A model generated the notes under the pieces. That model had not been told where the DNA came from and ran no database searches. It worked only from the letters and a program-made list of their open reading frames with translations. From assembly GCF_030287445.1 (NCBI RefSeq), contig NZ_JASVWB010000002.1, positions 3,472,001-3,536,000 of the forward strand: a stretch of DNA of 64,000 nt. The letters are read 5' to 3'. The first letter of the stretch is position 1. Each line of letters begins with the position of its first letter. The translations under genes and the position numbers were made by a program. Source of the DNA: Streptomyces sp. ALI-76-A (GTDB taxonomy: Bacteria > Actinomycetota > Actinomycetes > Streptomycetales > Streptomycetaceae). Shown in pieces: positions 54,943-63,268 of this stretch.

Positions 54943-56218
54943 GCCCACCGGGTCCACGAAAAGGACCTACGACTTCGTGGGGATCGGGCTCGGCCCGTTC
55001 AACCTGGGCCTGGCCTGCCTCACCGAGCCCATCGACGCACTCGACGGCGTCTTCCTGGACTCCAAGCCCGACTTCGAGTGGCACGCCGGCATGTTCCTGG
55101 AGGGCGCCCACCTCCAGACCCCGTTCATGTCGGACCTGGTCACCCTCGCCGACCCGACCTCGCCGTACTCCTTCCTCAACTACCTGAAGGAGAAGGGCCG
55201 GCTGTACTCGTTCTACATCCGCGAGAACTTCTACCCGCTCCGGGTCGAGTACGACGACTACTGCCGCTGGGCCGCGGGCAAACTGAGCAGCGTCCGCTTC
55301 AACACCACCGTCACGGACGTGCGGTACGACGAGGGCGACGAGCTGTACGTCGTACGGACCGAGGCCGGCGAGACCTTCCGCGCCCGCCGGCTGGTCCTCG
55401 GCACCGGCACCCCGCCCCACATCCCCGAGGCCTGCCGGGACCTGGGCGGCGACTTCCTGCACAACTCGCGGTACCTGCGGCACAAGGCGGAGCTGCAGAA
55501 GAAGGAGTCGATCACGCTGGTCGGCTCCGGCCAGTCCGCCGCCGAGATCTACTACGACCTGCTCAGCGAGATCGACGTCCACGGCTACCGGCTGAACTGG
55601 GTCACCCGCTCCCCGCGCTTCTTCCCGCTGGAGTACACGAAACTCACGCTGGAGATGACCTCCCCGGAGTACGTCGACTACTTCCACGCGCTGCCGGAGC
55701 AGACCCGCTACCGCCTCACCGCCGAGCAGAAGGGCCTGTTCAAGGGCATCGACGGCGACCTGATCAACGAGATCTTCGACCTGCTGTACCAGAAGAACCT
55801 CGGCGGCCCGGTGCCCACCCGCCTGCTCACCAACTCCGCGCTCACCGGCGCCCGGTACGAGAACGGAACGTACACCCTGTCCTTCCGCCAGGAGGAGCAG
55901 GGGAAGGACTACGAGCTGGCCTCCGAGGGCCTGGTGCTGGCCACCGGCTACAAGTACGCCGAACCGGAGTTCCTCAAGCCGGTCCGCGACCGCCTGCGCT
56001 ACGACTCCCGGGGCAACTACGACATCGCCCGCAACTACGCGATCGACGTGACCGGCCGGGGCGTCTTCCTGCAGAACGCCGGCGTCCACACCCACAGCAT
56101 CACCAGCCCCGACCTGGGCATGGGCGCGTACCGCAACAGCTGCATCATCCGCGAGCTGCTCGGCAGCGAGTACTACCCGGTCGAGAAGACGATCGCCTTC
56201 CAGGAGTTCGCCGTATGA
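54926..56218 (+). CDS. desB: cadaverine N-monooxygenase
   Basis: FAD/NADPH N-hydroxylase of 430 residues (lysine/ornithine N-monooxygenase family) making N-hydroxycadaverine. FAD motif [17 protein letters not shown] near the start, NADPH motif [16 protein letters not shown], and the C-terminal [14 protein letters not shown]. The predicted start is a TTG at 54926, with GGGAG six bases before it and inside desA; there is no ATG or GTG in frame before the conserved FAD motif. Coupled to desA by a 17-base overlap and to desC by ATGA. Confidence 0.95.
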   Translation: MTALPEPTGSTKRTYDFVGIGLGPFNLGLACLTEPIDALDGVFLDSKPDFEWHAGMFLEGAHLQTPFMSDLVTLADPTSPYSFLNYLKEKGRLYSFYIRENFYPLRVEYDDYCRWAAGKLSSVRFNTTVTDVRYDEGDELYVVRTEAGETFRARRLVLGTGTPPHIPEACRDLGGDFLHNSRYLRHKAELQKKESITLVGSGQSAAEIYYDLLSEIDVHGYRLNWVTRSPRFFPLEYTKLTLEMTSPEYVDYFHALPEQTRYRLTAEQKGLFKGIDGDLINEIFDLLYQKNLGGPVPTRLLTNSALTGARYENGTYTLSFRQEEQGKDYELASEGLVLATGYKYAEPEFLKPVRDRLRYDSRGNYDIARNYAIDVTGRGVFLQNAGVHTHSITSPDLGMGAYRNSCIIRELLGSEYYPVEKTIAFQEFAV

Positions 56219-56769
56219 ACACCACCACCACCGACCTGGGCGCCTTGACGCTCCGCCCCCTCGACCCCCTCAAGGACGCCGAGCTGGTGCACTCCTGGGT
56301 CACCCATCCCAAGGCGGCCTTCTGGATGATGCAGGACGCCGAACTGGAGGACGTCGAGCGGGCGTACATGGAGATCGCCGCCGACGAGCACTGGCACGCC
56401 CTGCTCGGCCTGCACGACGGCGAGCCCGCGTTCCTGATGGAGAAGTACGACCCCGCCCACCGCGAGCTGGTCGGCCTGTACGAGCCCGAGCCCGGGGACG
56501 TCGGCATGCACTTCCTGGTCGCCCCCACCGACCGGCCGGTGCACGGGTTCACCCGCGCGGTCATCACCGCCGTGATGGCCCACCTCTTCGAGGACCCGGC
56601 CACCGCCCGGGTGGTCGTCGAGCCGGACGTGTCCAACACGGCCGTCCACGCCCTGAACGCGGCCGTCGGGTTCGTGCCCGACCGCGAGATCCAGAAGCCG
56701 GAGAAGAAGGCGTTGCTGAGCTTCTGCACCCGGGACCGGTTCGTCGCGGCGACGGGGGTGACGGCATGA
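56215..56769 (+). CDS. desC: acyltransferase of desferrioxamine synthesis
   Basis: GNAT-type N-acyltransferase of 184 residues that adds succinyl or acetyl groups to N-hydroxycadaverine. [13 protein letters not shown] [32 protein letters not shown] and [50 protein letters not shown] are those of the IucB/RhbD family. ATG at 56215 overlaps the desB stop; its own stop overlaps desD by four bases. Confidence 0.95.
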   Translation: MNTTTTDLGALTLRPLDPLKDAELVHSWVTHPKAAFWMMQDAELEDVERAYMEIAADEHWHALLGLHDGEPAFLMEKYDPAHRELVGLYEPEPGDVGMHFLVAPTDRPVHGFTRAVITAVMAHLFEDPATARVVVEPDVSNTAVHALNAAVGFVPDREIQKPEKKALLSFCTRDRFVAATGVTA

Positions 56770-58541
56770 CCCTCGCCGACTCCGTGGCCCACCTCACTCC
56801 CGAGCGCTGGGAGCAGGCCAACCGACAGCTGATCCGCAAGGCGCTCGCCGAGTTCGCGCACGAGCGGCTGATCACGCCGGAGAGGGACGGGGACACGGAC
56901 ACGTACGTCGTCCGCGGCGACGACGGCCTGAGCCGGTACCGCTTCACCGCCACCCGCCACGCCCTCGACCACTGGCAGGTGGACGCCGGCTCCATCACCC
57001 GCACCCGCGACGGCCAGGAACTCCCGCTCGCCGCACTGGACTTCTTCATCGAGCTGAAGAAGACACTGGGCCTGAGCGACGAGATCCTGCCGGTCTACCT
57101 GGAGGAGATCTCCTCCACCCTCTCCGGCACCTGCTACAAACTCACCAAACCGCAGATCCCGGTCGCCGAGCTGGTGGACAGCGGCTTCCAGGCCATCGAG
57201 ACCGGCATGACCGAGGGTCACCCCTGCTTCGTCGCCAACAACGGGCGGCTCGGCTTCGGCATCCACGACTACCTCTCGTACGCCCCCGAGACCGCGAGTC
57301 CGGTCCGCCTGGTGTGGCTGGCCGCGCACCGCTCGCGGGCCGCGTTCACCGCGGGCGTGGGCATCGAGTACGAGTCGTTCGTCCGGGAGGAGCTGGGCGA
57401 GGAGACGGTCGAGCGGTTCGACCAGGTGCTCCGGGACCAGGGCCGGGACCCGGCCGACTACCTCCTCATCCCCGTCCACCCCTGGCAGTGGTGGAACAAG
57501 CTCACCGTCACCTTCGCCGCCGAGGTCGCCCGCGGCCACCTCGTGTGCCTGGGCGAGGGCGACGACGAGTACCTGGCCCAGCAGTCCATCCGGACCTTCT
57601 TCAACAGCTCGCACCCCGGCAAGCACTACGTGAAGACGGCCCTGTCCGTCCTCAACATGGGCTTCATGCGCGGGCTGTCGGCCGCCTACATGGAGGCGAC
57701 CCCGGCGATCAACGACTGGCTGGCCCAACTGGTCGACAACGACCCGGTGCTCAAGGCCACGGGCCTGTCGGTCATCCGCGAGCGGGCGGCCGTCGGGTAC
57801 CGGCACCTGGAGTACGAGGCGGCGACCGACCGCTACTCGCCGTACCGCAAGATGCTCGCCGCGCTGTGGCGGGAGAGCCCGGTCCCCTCGCTCCAGGACG
57901 GCGAGTCCCTGGCCACCATGGCCTCCCTCGTCCACGTCGACCACGAGGGCGCGTCCTTCGCGGGCGCGCTGATCGAGCGGTCGGGCCTGGCTCCCCAGGA
58001 GTGGCTGCGCCGCTATCTGCGGGCGTACTACACCCCGCTGCTGCACAGCTTCTACGCCTACGACCTGGTCTTCATGCCGCACGGCGAGAACGTGATCCTG
58101 GTCCTGAGGGACGGCGTGGTGCAGCGGGCGATCTACAAGGACATCGCCGAGGAGATCGCGGTCATGGACCCGGAGGCGGTGCTGCCACCGACGGTCGAGC
58201 GGCTGCGCGTGGAGGTCCCCGAGGACAAGAAGCTCCTGTCGATCTTCACGGACGTCTTCGACTGCTTCTTCCGCTTCCTCGCCGCGAACCTCGCCGGCGA
58301 GGGGATCCTGGAGGAGGAGGACTTCTGGCGCACGGTCGCCGAGGTGACCCGCGACTACCAGCGCTCGGTGCCCGAACTCGCGGACAAGTTCGAGCGGTAC
58401 GACATGTTCGCCCCCGAGTTCGCGCTGTCCTGCCTCAACCGGCTCCAGCTGCGCAACAACAAGCAGATGGTGGACCTCGCGGATCCGTCCGGCGCGCTCC
58501 AACTGGTCGGCACCCTGGAGAACCCCCTCGCGGGGCGGTGA
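56766..58541 (+). CDS. desD: NIS siderophore synthetase, trimerises and cyclises desferrioxamine
   Basis: ATP-dependent IucA/IucC-family (NRPS-independent) synthetase of 591 residues that joins N-hydroxy-N-succinylcadaverine units into desferrioxamine. ATP-binding segments: GHPCFVANNGRLGFG, LLIPVHPWQWWNKLT, FNSSHPGKHYVKTALSVLNMGFMRG; C-terminal FhuF-like part VFMPHGENVILVLRDGVVQRAIYKDIAEE with the His and Asp of the family. ATG at 56766. Last gene of the operon; the terminator follows at 58561. Confidence 0.95.
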   Translation: MTLADSVAHLTPERWEQANRQLIRKALAEFAHERLITPERDGDTDTYVVRGDDGLSRYRFTATRHALDHWQVDAGSITRTRDGQELPLAALDFFIELKKTLGLSDEILPVYLEEISSTLSGTCYKLTKPQIPVAELVDSGFQAIETGMTEGHPCFVANNGRLGFGIHDYLSYAPETASPVRLVWLAAHRSRAAFTAGVGIEYESFVREELGEETVERFDQVLRDQGRDPADYLLIPVHPWQWWNKLTVTFAAEVARGHLVCLGEGDDEYLAQQSIRTFFNSSHPGKHYVKTALSVLNMGFMRGLSAAYMEATPAINDWLAQLVDNDPVLKATGLSVIRERAAVGYRHLEYEAATDRYSPYRKMLAALWRESPVPSLQDGESLATMASLVHVDHEGASFAGALIERSGLAPQEWLRRYLRAYYTPLLHSFYAYDLVFMPHGENVILVLRDGVVQRAIYKDIAEEIAVMDPEAVLPPTVERLRVEVPEDKKLLSIFTDVFDCFFRFLAANLAGEGILEEEDFWRTVAEVTRDYQRSVPELADKFERYDMFAPEFALSCLNRLQLRNNKQMVDLADPSGALQLVGTLENPLAGR

Positions 58542-58560
58542 GCACAGCCCCCACCGGACG

Positions 58561-58599
58561 GACGGGCACCCCGGAGTACGGTCCTCCGGGGTGCCCGTC
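58561..58599. terminator. 16-bp bidirectional terminator after desD
   Basis: GACGGGCACCCCGGAG (58561-58576) is the exact reverse complement of 58584-58599, loop 7 bases. It serves the converging desD and hexosaminidase genes. Confidence 0.8.
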
Positions 58600-58611
58600 G
58601 GCAGGTACGGA

Positions 58612-60201
58612 CTACCGCGCCGGCCAGGGCACTTCCGGCGCCCGGTGGTATCCGATCCCCAGCGCGTCCCACCGCGGCCCCTGCGCCGCGAGCCGCACCC
58701 GGTACGCCTCCCAGTCGTGGGTGGCGGCGGGGGACCAGCCCAGCTCGGCGGCGCCCGCGAGCCGCGGGAAGGCCATGTACTCGATGTGGGCGGAGTGCTC
58801 GATGGTCTCCGTCCACAGCGGCGCCTCGACGCCCCGCACGGCCGACGCGGGCGCCCCCGGCAGGTAGGTGGCGGGATCCCAGTCGTAGGACCGCCGTACG
58901 TCCACGTAGCCCGCCCAGGACAGCCCCAGCGGGGTGTCCTCGTCGTACTTCATGTCGAGGTAGATCCGGTCGGCGGGCGAGAGGATCAGCCCGGTCCCGC
59001 TCTGCGCGGCCTTGGCGACCTGGGCCTTCTCCTCGGCGCCGGTGGAGTCCAGACCCCAGTACTGGGCGAGCGCGCCCTTGACCGGGGTGGCACCGGTCAG
59101 CTGGTGCCAGCCGACCACCGTCTTGCCGTACTTGGCGACGACCGGCTGCACCCGGTCCATGAACTTGACGTAGTCCTCGTGGCTCGTGGAGTGCGCCTCG
59201 TCACCGCCGATGTGGAGATAGCGTCCGGGGGTGAGGGCGGCCAGCTCCCGGATGACGTCGTCCACGAAGTCGTACGTGATCTCCTTCTCGACGCACAGTG
59301 AGCTGAAGCCGACCTCGGTGCCGGTGTAGAGCGGGGGCGCCACGCCGTCGCAGTTCAGGTCGGCGTAGGAGGCGAGGGCCGCGTTGGTGTGGCCGGGCAT
59401 GTCTATCTCGGGGACGACCTCCAGGTAGCGGGACGCCGCGTGACCGACGATCTCCTGGTAGTCGGCCTTGGTGTAGAACCCTCCGGGCCCGCCGCCGACC
59501 TCGGTGGAGCCGCCGTAGGTGGTCAGGCGGGGCCAGGAGTCGACGGCGATGCGCCAGCCCTGGTCGTCGCTGAGGTGCAGGTGCAGCGTGTTCACCTTGT
59601 ACAGGGCGAGTTGGTCGATGTAGCGCTTGACCTGGTCGACGGTGAAGAAGTGCCGGGAGACGTCGAGCATCGCGCCGCGCCAGCCGTAGCGCGGGGCGTC
59701 CTGGATCGTGCCGCCCGCGACCAGCCAGGGCCCGGCCTGCACGGTGTCCTTCTCGACGGCCGCCGGGAGGAGTTGGCGCAGGGTCTGGACGCCGTGGAAG
59801 AGGCCGGCGGGCCGCGCGGCGGTGATGGTGACGCCCTTGCCGCCGCTGTCCAGGCGGTAGCCCTCCGCGCCGAACGGGCCCTTGCCCAGGCGCAGTCGGA
59901 TGCCGCCCTTGCCGTGCGTGGTGACCGGCAGGCGGTAACCGGTGGACGGCCGCAGGACGTCCGCGAGGTAGGCGCCGACCCGGCGGACCTCACGGGAGTC
60001 GTCGACGCGGATGTGGGTGTCGCGGGTGATGCGGTACGGCGATCCGCCCGGCGCGACCGAGGCGGGGGCCGGGACCACCCGGTCGAGCGGGGTCGCGGCC
60101 GGCGGGCCGGCGGCCGGGGCGGCGCCGACGGAGAAGGCGCTCGCCGAGGCGACGAGCAGCAGTGAACCGAACAGGCGGGTCGTTCTGTGGTGGTGTCTCA
60201 C
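58612..60201 (-). CDS. secreted GH20 beta-N-acetylhexosaminidase
   Basis: Family 20 hexosaminidase of 529 residues that removes terminal GlcNAc from chitooligosaccharides. Signal peptide (RLFGSLLLVASASAFSVGAAPAAG), N-terminal GH20b domain, then the catalytic barrel with GWRGAMLDVSRHFF, HLHLSDDQGW and the acid pair D334-E335 in HIGGDEAHS. GTG at 60201 with AGGAAGG eight bases upstream. A possible DasR site lies upstream (60237-60252). In S. coelicolor the gene after desD is hexA, of the same family. Confidence 0.93.
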   Translation of the reverse strand: MRHHHRTTRLFGSLLLVASASAFSVGAAPAAGPPAATPLDRVVPAPASVAPGGSPYRITRDTHIRVDDSREVRRVGAYLADVLRPSTGYRLPVTTHGKGGIRLRLGKGPFGAEGYRLDSGGKGVTITAARPAGLFHGVQTLRQLLPAAVEKDTVQAGPWLVAGGTIQDAPRYGWRGAMLDVSRHFFTVDQVKRYIDQLALYKVNTLHLHLSDDQGWRIAVDSWPRLTTYGGSTEVGGGPGGFYTKADYQEIVGHAASRYLEVVPEIDMPGHTNAALASYADLNCDGVAPPLYTGTEVGFSSLCVEKEITYDFVDDVIRELAALTPGRYLHIGGDEAHSTSHEDYVKFMDRVQPVVAKYGKTVVGWHQLTGATPVKGALAQYWGLDSTGAEEKAQVAKAAQSGTGLILSPADRIYLDMKYDEDTPLGLSWAGYVDVRRSYDWDPATYLPGAPASAVRGVEAPLWTETIEHSAHIEYMAFPRLAGAAELGWSPAATHDWEAYRVRLAAQGPRWDALGIGYHRAPEVPWPAR

Positions 60202-60236
60202 CGACGGTCCCTTCCTTGAGCCCGAGCAGAACCCGA

Positions 60237-60252
60237 ACAGGTATGGACCAAC
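60237..60252. promoter_or_regulatory. possible DasR-responsive element
   Basis: ACAGGTATGGACCAAC resembles the DasR consensus ACTGGTCTAGACCACT at 11 of 16 positions, including GGT and GACC in place. It lies between the divergent hexosaminidase and DUF4429 genes. The match is moderate. Confidence 0.4.
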
Positions 60253-60283
60253 TCTCCCTCAGGAGCGGTGAAACAATCCCCTC

Positions 60284-61156
60284 ATGGCGGAAATCCTCCA
60301 GAAGGACGGAACCTGGGTCTTCGACGGCGACGCCCTGCGGCTGACCCCGGGACGGGACAAGAACGTCGGCCTGCTCCGCAGGACTTTGGGCGAACTCGTC
60401 GTCCCCCTGGGCGCGTTGGCGGGCATCTCGTTCGAGCAGGGGAAGAAGAGCGGGCGGCTCAGGCTGCGGCTGCGCGACGGCTCGGATCCTTTGCTGCTCG
60501 CGACCGGCGGCCGGCTCACCGAACCGCACGACCCGTACCAGCTGGCCGTCGACGCCGACCGCTACGGCGTCGCCGAGTACCTCGTGGACGAGGTGCGCAA
60601 AGCCCTGGTCCTGGACCAGGTTCCGGCGGACCCGGTGGACGCCTACCTGCTGCCGGGTCCGGCCGTTCCGCTCTCCGTGTCCGCCGGTGACGGCACCGCG
60701 AGCTTCGACGGCGAGCAGGTCCGCCTGGAGTGGAACTGGAAGACCGAGGACGCCAAGTCGGCCGCCGGCCCCCGCACCGTCGCGGTCACCGATCTCACCG
60801 CCGTCGAGTGGCATCCGGCGGTCGGCCTGGAGAACGGCTACCTCCGCTTCACCGTGAGGAACGCCCCGCCGACCAAGGCCCCGCCCAAGTACGACCCGCA
60901 CGCCGTCGAGTTGTGGGGCTTCAAGAAGGACCCGCTGATGGCCCTGGTCGCGGCGGCCGTCCAGGCCCGGCTGCCGCATCCGGCCACTCAGGCGAAGGAC
61001 GCGCCCAAGGTGCTCACCGCGTCCGCGCCCGCCGCCGAGGACGACCACGACGCGCTGCTGCGGCGGCTGCGCGAGCTCGGGGAGCTGCGTCGCACGGGGG
61101 TGCTGACGGAGGAGGAGTTCGCGATGGCCAAGCAGGCGGTCCTCAGGAGGATGTAG
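60284..61156 (+). CDS. DUF4429-domain protein with C-terminal SHOCT motif
   Basis: A 290-residue cytoplasmic protein. Two DUF4429 modules are visible: MAEILQKDGTWVFDGDALRLTPGRDKNVGLLRRTLGELVVPLGALAGISFEQ and ASFDGEQVRLEWNWKTEDAKSAAGPRTVAVTDLTAVEWHP. The C-terminal 33 residues (LLRRLRELGELRRTGVLTEEEFAMAKQAVLRRM) are a SHOCT helix pair common on actinobacterial proteins. DUF4429 resembles PH-like and PepSY-related folds; no function is established. ATG at 60284; divergent from the hexosaminidase. Confidence 0.88.
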   Translation: MAEILQKDGTWVFDGDALRLTPGRDKNVGLLRRTLGELVVPLGALAGISFEQGKKSGRLRLRLRDGSDPLLLATGGRLTEPHDPYQLAVDADRYGVAEYLVDEVRKALVLDQVPADPVDAYLLPGPAVPLSVSAGDGTASFDGEQVRLEWNWKTEDAKSAAGPRTVAVTDLTAVEWHPAVGLENGYLRFTVRNAPPTKAPPKYDPHAVELWGFKKDPLMALVAAAVQARLPHPATQAKDAPKVLTASAPAAEDDHDALLRRLRELGELRRTGVLTEEEFAMAKQAVLRRM

Positions 61157-61225
61157 TCGTCCGGGAGTCGCGGACCGCCTGCCGCCGCACGGGCCGTGCG
61201 CCCGCCCGCCGGGCACACCGGCGGC

Positions 61226-62803
61226 CTACCCGGCCCGGCGCGCCACCGTGAAGTGGTCGACCTGCTCCCCGGTCTCGGCGATGCCCCGCACCGTCAGCGT
61301 GGCGGTGCGGCCCTTGGCGGCCGGGGTGACGTCCACCCGCAGGAAGGAGTAGTCGAGGTAGCGCACCCGGGACCAGGCGACGGTCTCCTGCTGCCGGGCG
61401 CCGTCCGCCAGGCAGACGAAGGAGGAGACGGCGTCGTCGTCCTTGACCCGGCCCTGGTAGGACTCGTCGGCGCTGAACGCGTACAGGCTGCGGCCGGCCG
61501 CGCCCGCCGTCACATAGACCACGCCGTCGGTCTCCGGGTGGGCGGTGCCGCCGATCGGGAGCTGCCGGGTGACCTCGCCGCCCTTGATGACGTCGGTGCG
61601 CTCGTAGACGTGGTTGTGGCCGTTGATGACGAGGTCCACGGTGTACTTCTCGAACAAAGGCACCCACTCCTGCCGCACACCCCCCTCCGAGGCGTGGGCG
61701 GTGGAGGTGCAGTAGGCGCAGTGGTGGAAGAAGACGACGATGAAGTCGACGCCGTGCGCGGTCCGGTACTGCCTGAGCCGCGACTCCAGCCAGCTGGTCT
61801 GGGTGCCGCCGGAGATGCCGAGGTTGGCCGGGATCTCGAAGGAGATGTCGTTGGCGTCCAGCGAGATGACCGCGGTGTTGCCGTGGACGAAGGAGTAGAC
61901 GCCCGGCAGGTTCTTCCTGTCGGGCCCGTTGTCGGGGAGCGTCCAGCGGGCCTCCTCGCCGCCGTAGCCGTTGGGCGAGTACCAGGCCTCCATGTCGTGG
62001 TTGCCGTACGAGACCATCCACGGCACCTGTTTGGCGACGGACTCGGTCTGGTGCAGGAACTGGTCCCACACCCGTGAGTCGAACCCGGTGTCGCCGCTCA
62101 GGCCCTGCCCGGCCGGGTCGCCGTAGGCGATGTCGCCGGCGTGCAGGTGGAAGGCGGGGTTCTGGGCGAGGATCAGGGCGTCGTTGGCGAGGCCGTGGTA
62201 GCTGACTCCCTGGTCGCCGAAGGCGGTGAAGGTGAAGGGTGCCCGGTGGGCGGGGGCGGTGGTGAAGGTGCCCAGGGTGCCCAGCAGACGGGGCTCGGCG
62301 GGGTCGAAGCCGGCGTGGCCGACGCCGTAGCAGTACGTCCGGCCCGGCCGCAGGTTGGCCAGCTTGGCGTGCACGTAGTACTGGGTGTGGTCGCCGCCGG
62401 CGCCGACACCGGCCGGGGTGTGCAGGGCGCGCACCTCGGCGTCGATCTTGTGGGAGAGGTCCCAGGGGTGGGCGCCGACGCGGAGGAAGGGCTTCTTGAC
62501 GGCGACCGGGACCTGCCAGGAGACGGTCATCTCGGTGCGCGGGTCGTTGCCGTAGGCGAGGTGGCGGCCGAAGGGGGCGACGAGGGCTCCGTCGACGGTC
62601 TCGGTGCGGGGCGCGGCGGCCGGGGTCGCCGCCTGTGCGGTGGCGCCCGGTACGAACGCGCCACCCGCGACGGCGCCCAGGGTGACCGCGCCGCCCCTGA
62701 TCATCGTGCGCCGGGAGAATCTGGTACGCAGGTAGGCGTGCTGTTCGGCCATGCTCATGCGCTCGGCGAGCCGCTCGGGTACGCCCATACGGGGAATGTC
62801 CAT
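61226..62803 (-). CDS. Tat-exported purple acid phosphatase
   Basis: A 525-residue exported metallophosphoesterase. The Tat signal SRRTMIRGGAVTLGAVAGGAFVPGA starts near residue 30. After an N-terminal beta domain come the five metal motifs FGDQG, HAGDIAYGD, YGNHDM, FFHHCAYC and NGHNHVYERTD of purple acid phosphatases. It would release phosphate from esters outside the cell. ATG at 62803 has no good ribosome site; ATG at 62758 would still keep the signal. It is convergent with the DUF4429 gene. Confidence 0.92.
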   Translation of the reverse strand: MDIPRMGVPERLAERMSMAEQHAYLRTRFSRRTMIRGGAVTLGAVAGGAFVPGATAQAATPAAAPRTETVDGALVAPFGRHLAYGNDPRTEMTVSWQVPVAVKKPFLRVGAHPWDLSHKIDAEVRALHTPAGVGAGGDHTQYYVHAKLANLRPGRTYCYGVGHAGFDPAEPRLLGTLGTFTTAPAHRAPFTFTAFGDQGVSYHGLANDALILAQNPAFHLHAGDIAYGDPAGQGLSGDTGFDSRVWDQFLHQTESVAKQVPWMVSYGNHDMEAWYSPNGYGGEEARWTLPDNGPDRKNLPGVYSFVHGNTAVISLDANDISFEIPANLGISGGTQTSWLESRLRQYRTAHGVDFIVVFFHHCAYCTSTAHASEGGVRQEWVPLFEKYTVDLVINGHNHVYERTDVIKGGEVTRQLPIGGTAHPETDGVVYVTAGAAGRSLYAFSADESYQGRVKDDDAVSSFVCLADGARQQETVAWSRVRYLDYSFLRVDVTPAAKGRTATLTVRGIAETGEQVDHFTVARRAG

Positions 62804-62911
62804 GGTGACTGAAACTCGTCTCCTCGGGCGACGAGTCGGCGGACGCCGGATGGACGAGTCACGAACAGGTCCTCATGACAGGTTCAACGTTCCCCCAAGG
62901 GCCCTCAACGC

Positions 62912-62932
62912 TACGCTGCCCGAAATCGGGCA
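62912..62932 (+). promoter_or_regulatory. -10 box followed by a palindrome upstream of the small gene
   Basis: TACGCT (62912-62917) is a -10 hexamer, and TGCCCGAAATCGGGCA (62917-62932) is an inverted repeat with 7-base arms that would overlap the start of transcription. A repressor there would block transcription of the 85-residue protein and perhaps glmS. Confidence 0.45.
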
Positions 62933-62974
62933 GAATTCTTGCGAAAAGGTCGCGAGTACTCCAGGATCTACCGG

Positions 62975-63232
62975 GTGCACGACGAACTCGTTGATCATCT
63001 GACGCGGTCCACGCCCCTCAGCAGGGGCGAGGCACTGCGCGTGATCCAGGACGTGCTCGCCTACTTCGACGAGACGACCGAGGAGTACGTCCGTCGCCGC
63101 CATCACGAGCTACAGGCCCAGGGCCTGGTGAACGCGACCATCTTCGAACGGATCGGGGCGGACCTGAAGTACCGGGCGGTGGCGCCACCGGAGCTCACGC
63201 TCCGCCAGCTGCGCCGCATGGTCTACGGCTGA
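62975..63232 (+). CDS. small protein of unknown function upstream of glmS
   Basis: An 85-residue acidic-and-basic helical protein (HDELVDHLTRSTPLSRGEALRVIQDVLAYFDETTEEYVRRRHHELQAQG then LRQLRRMVYG). Codon bias is good, and GTG at 62975 has AGGA eight bases upstream; a TTG at 62939 is an alternative. It precedes glmS by 36 bases and is probably in one transcript with it. I do not recognise a family; it looks like a small, possibly regulatory, helical protein. Confidence 0.75.
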   Translation: MHDELVDHLTRSTPLSRGEALRVIQDVLAYFDETTEEYVRRRHHELQAQGLVNATIFERIGADLKYRAVAPPELTLRQLRRMVYG

Positions 63233-63268
63233 TCCTCGAACACTGCGAACGCTGAGGAATACCCATAT

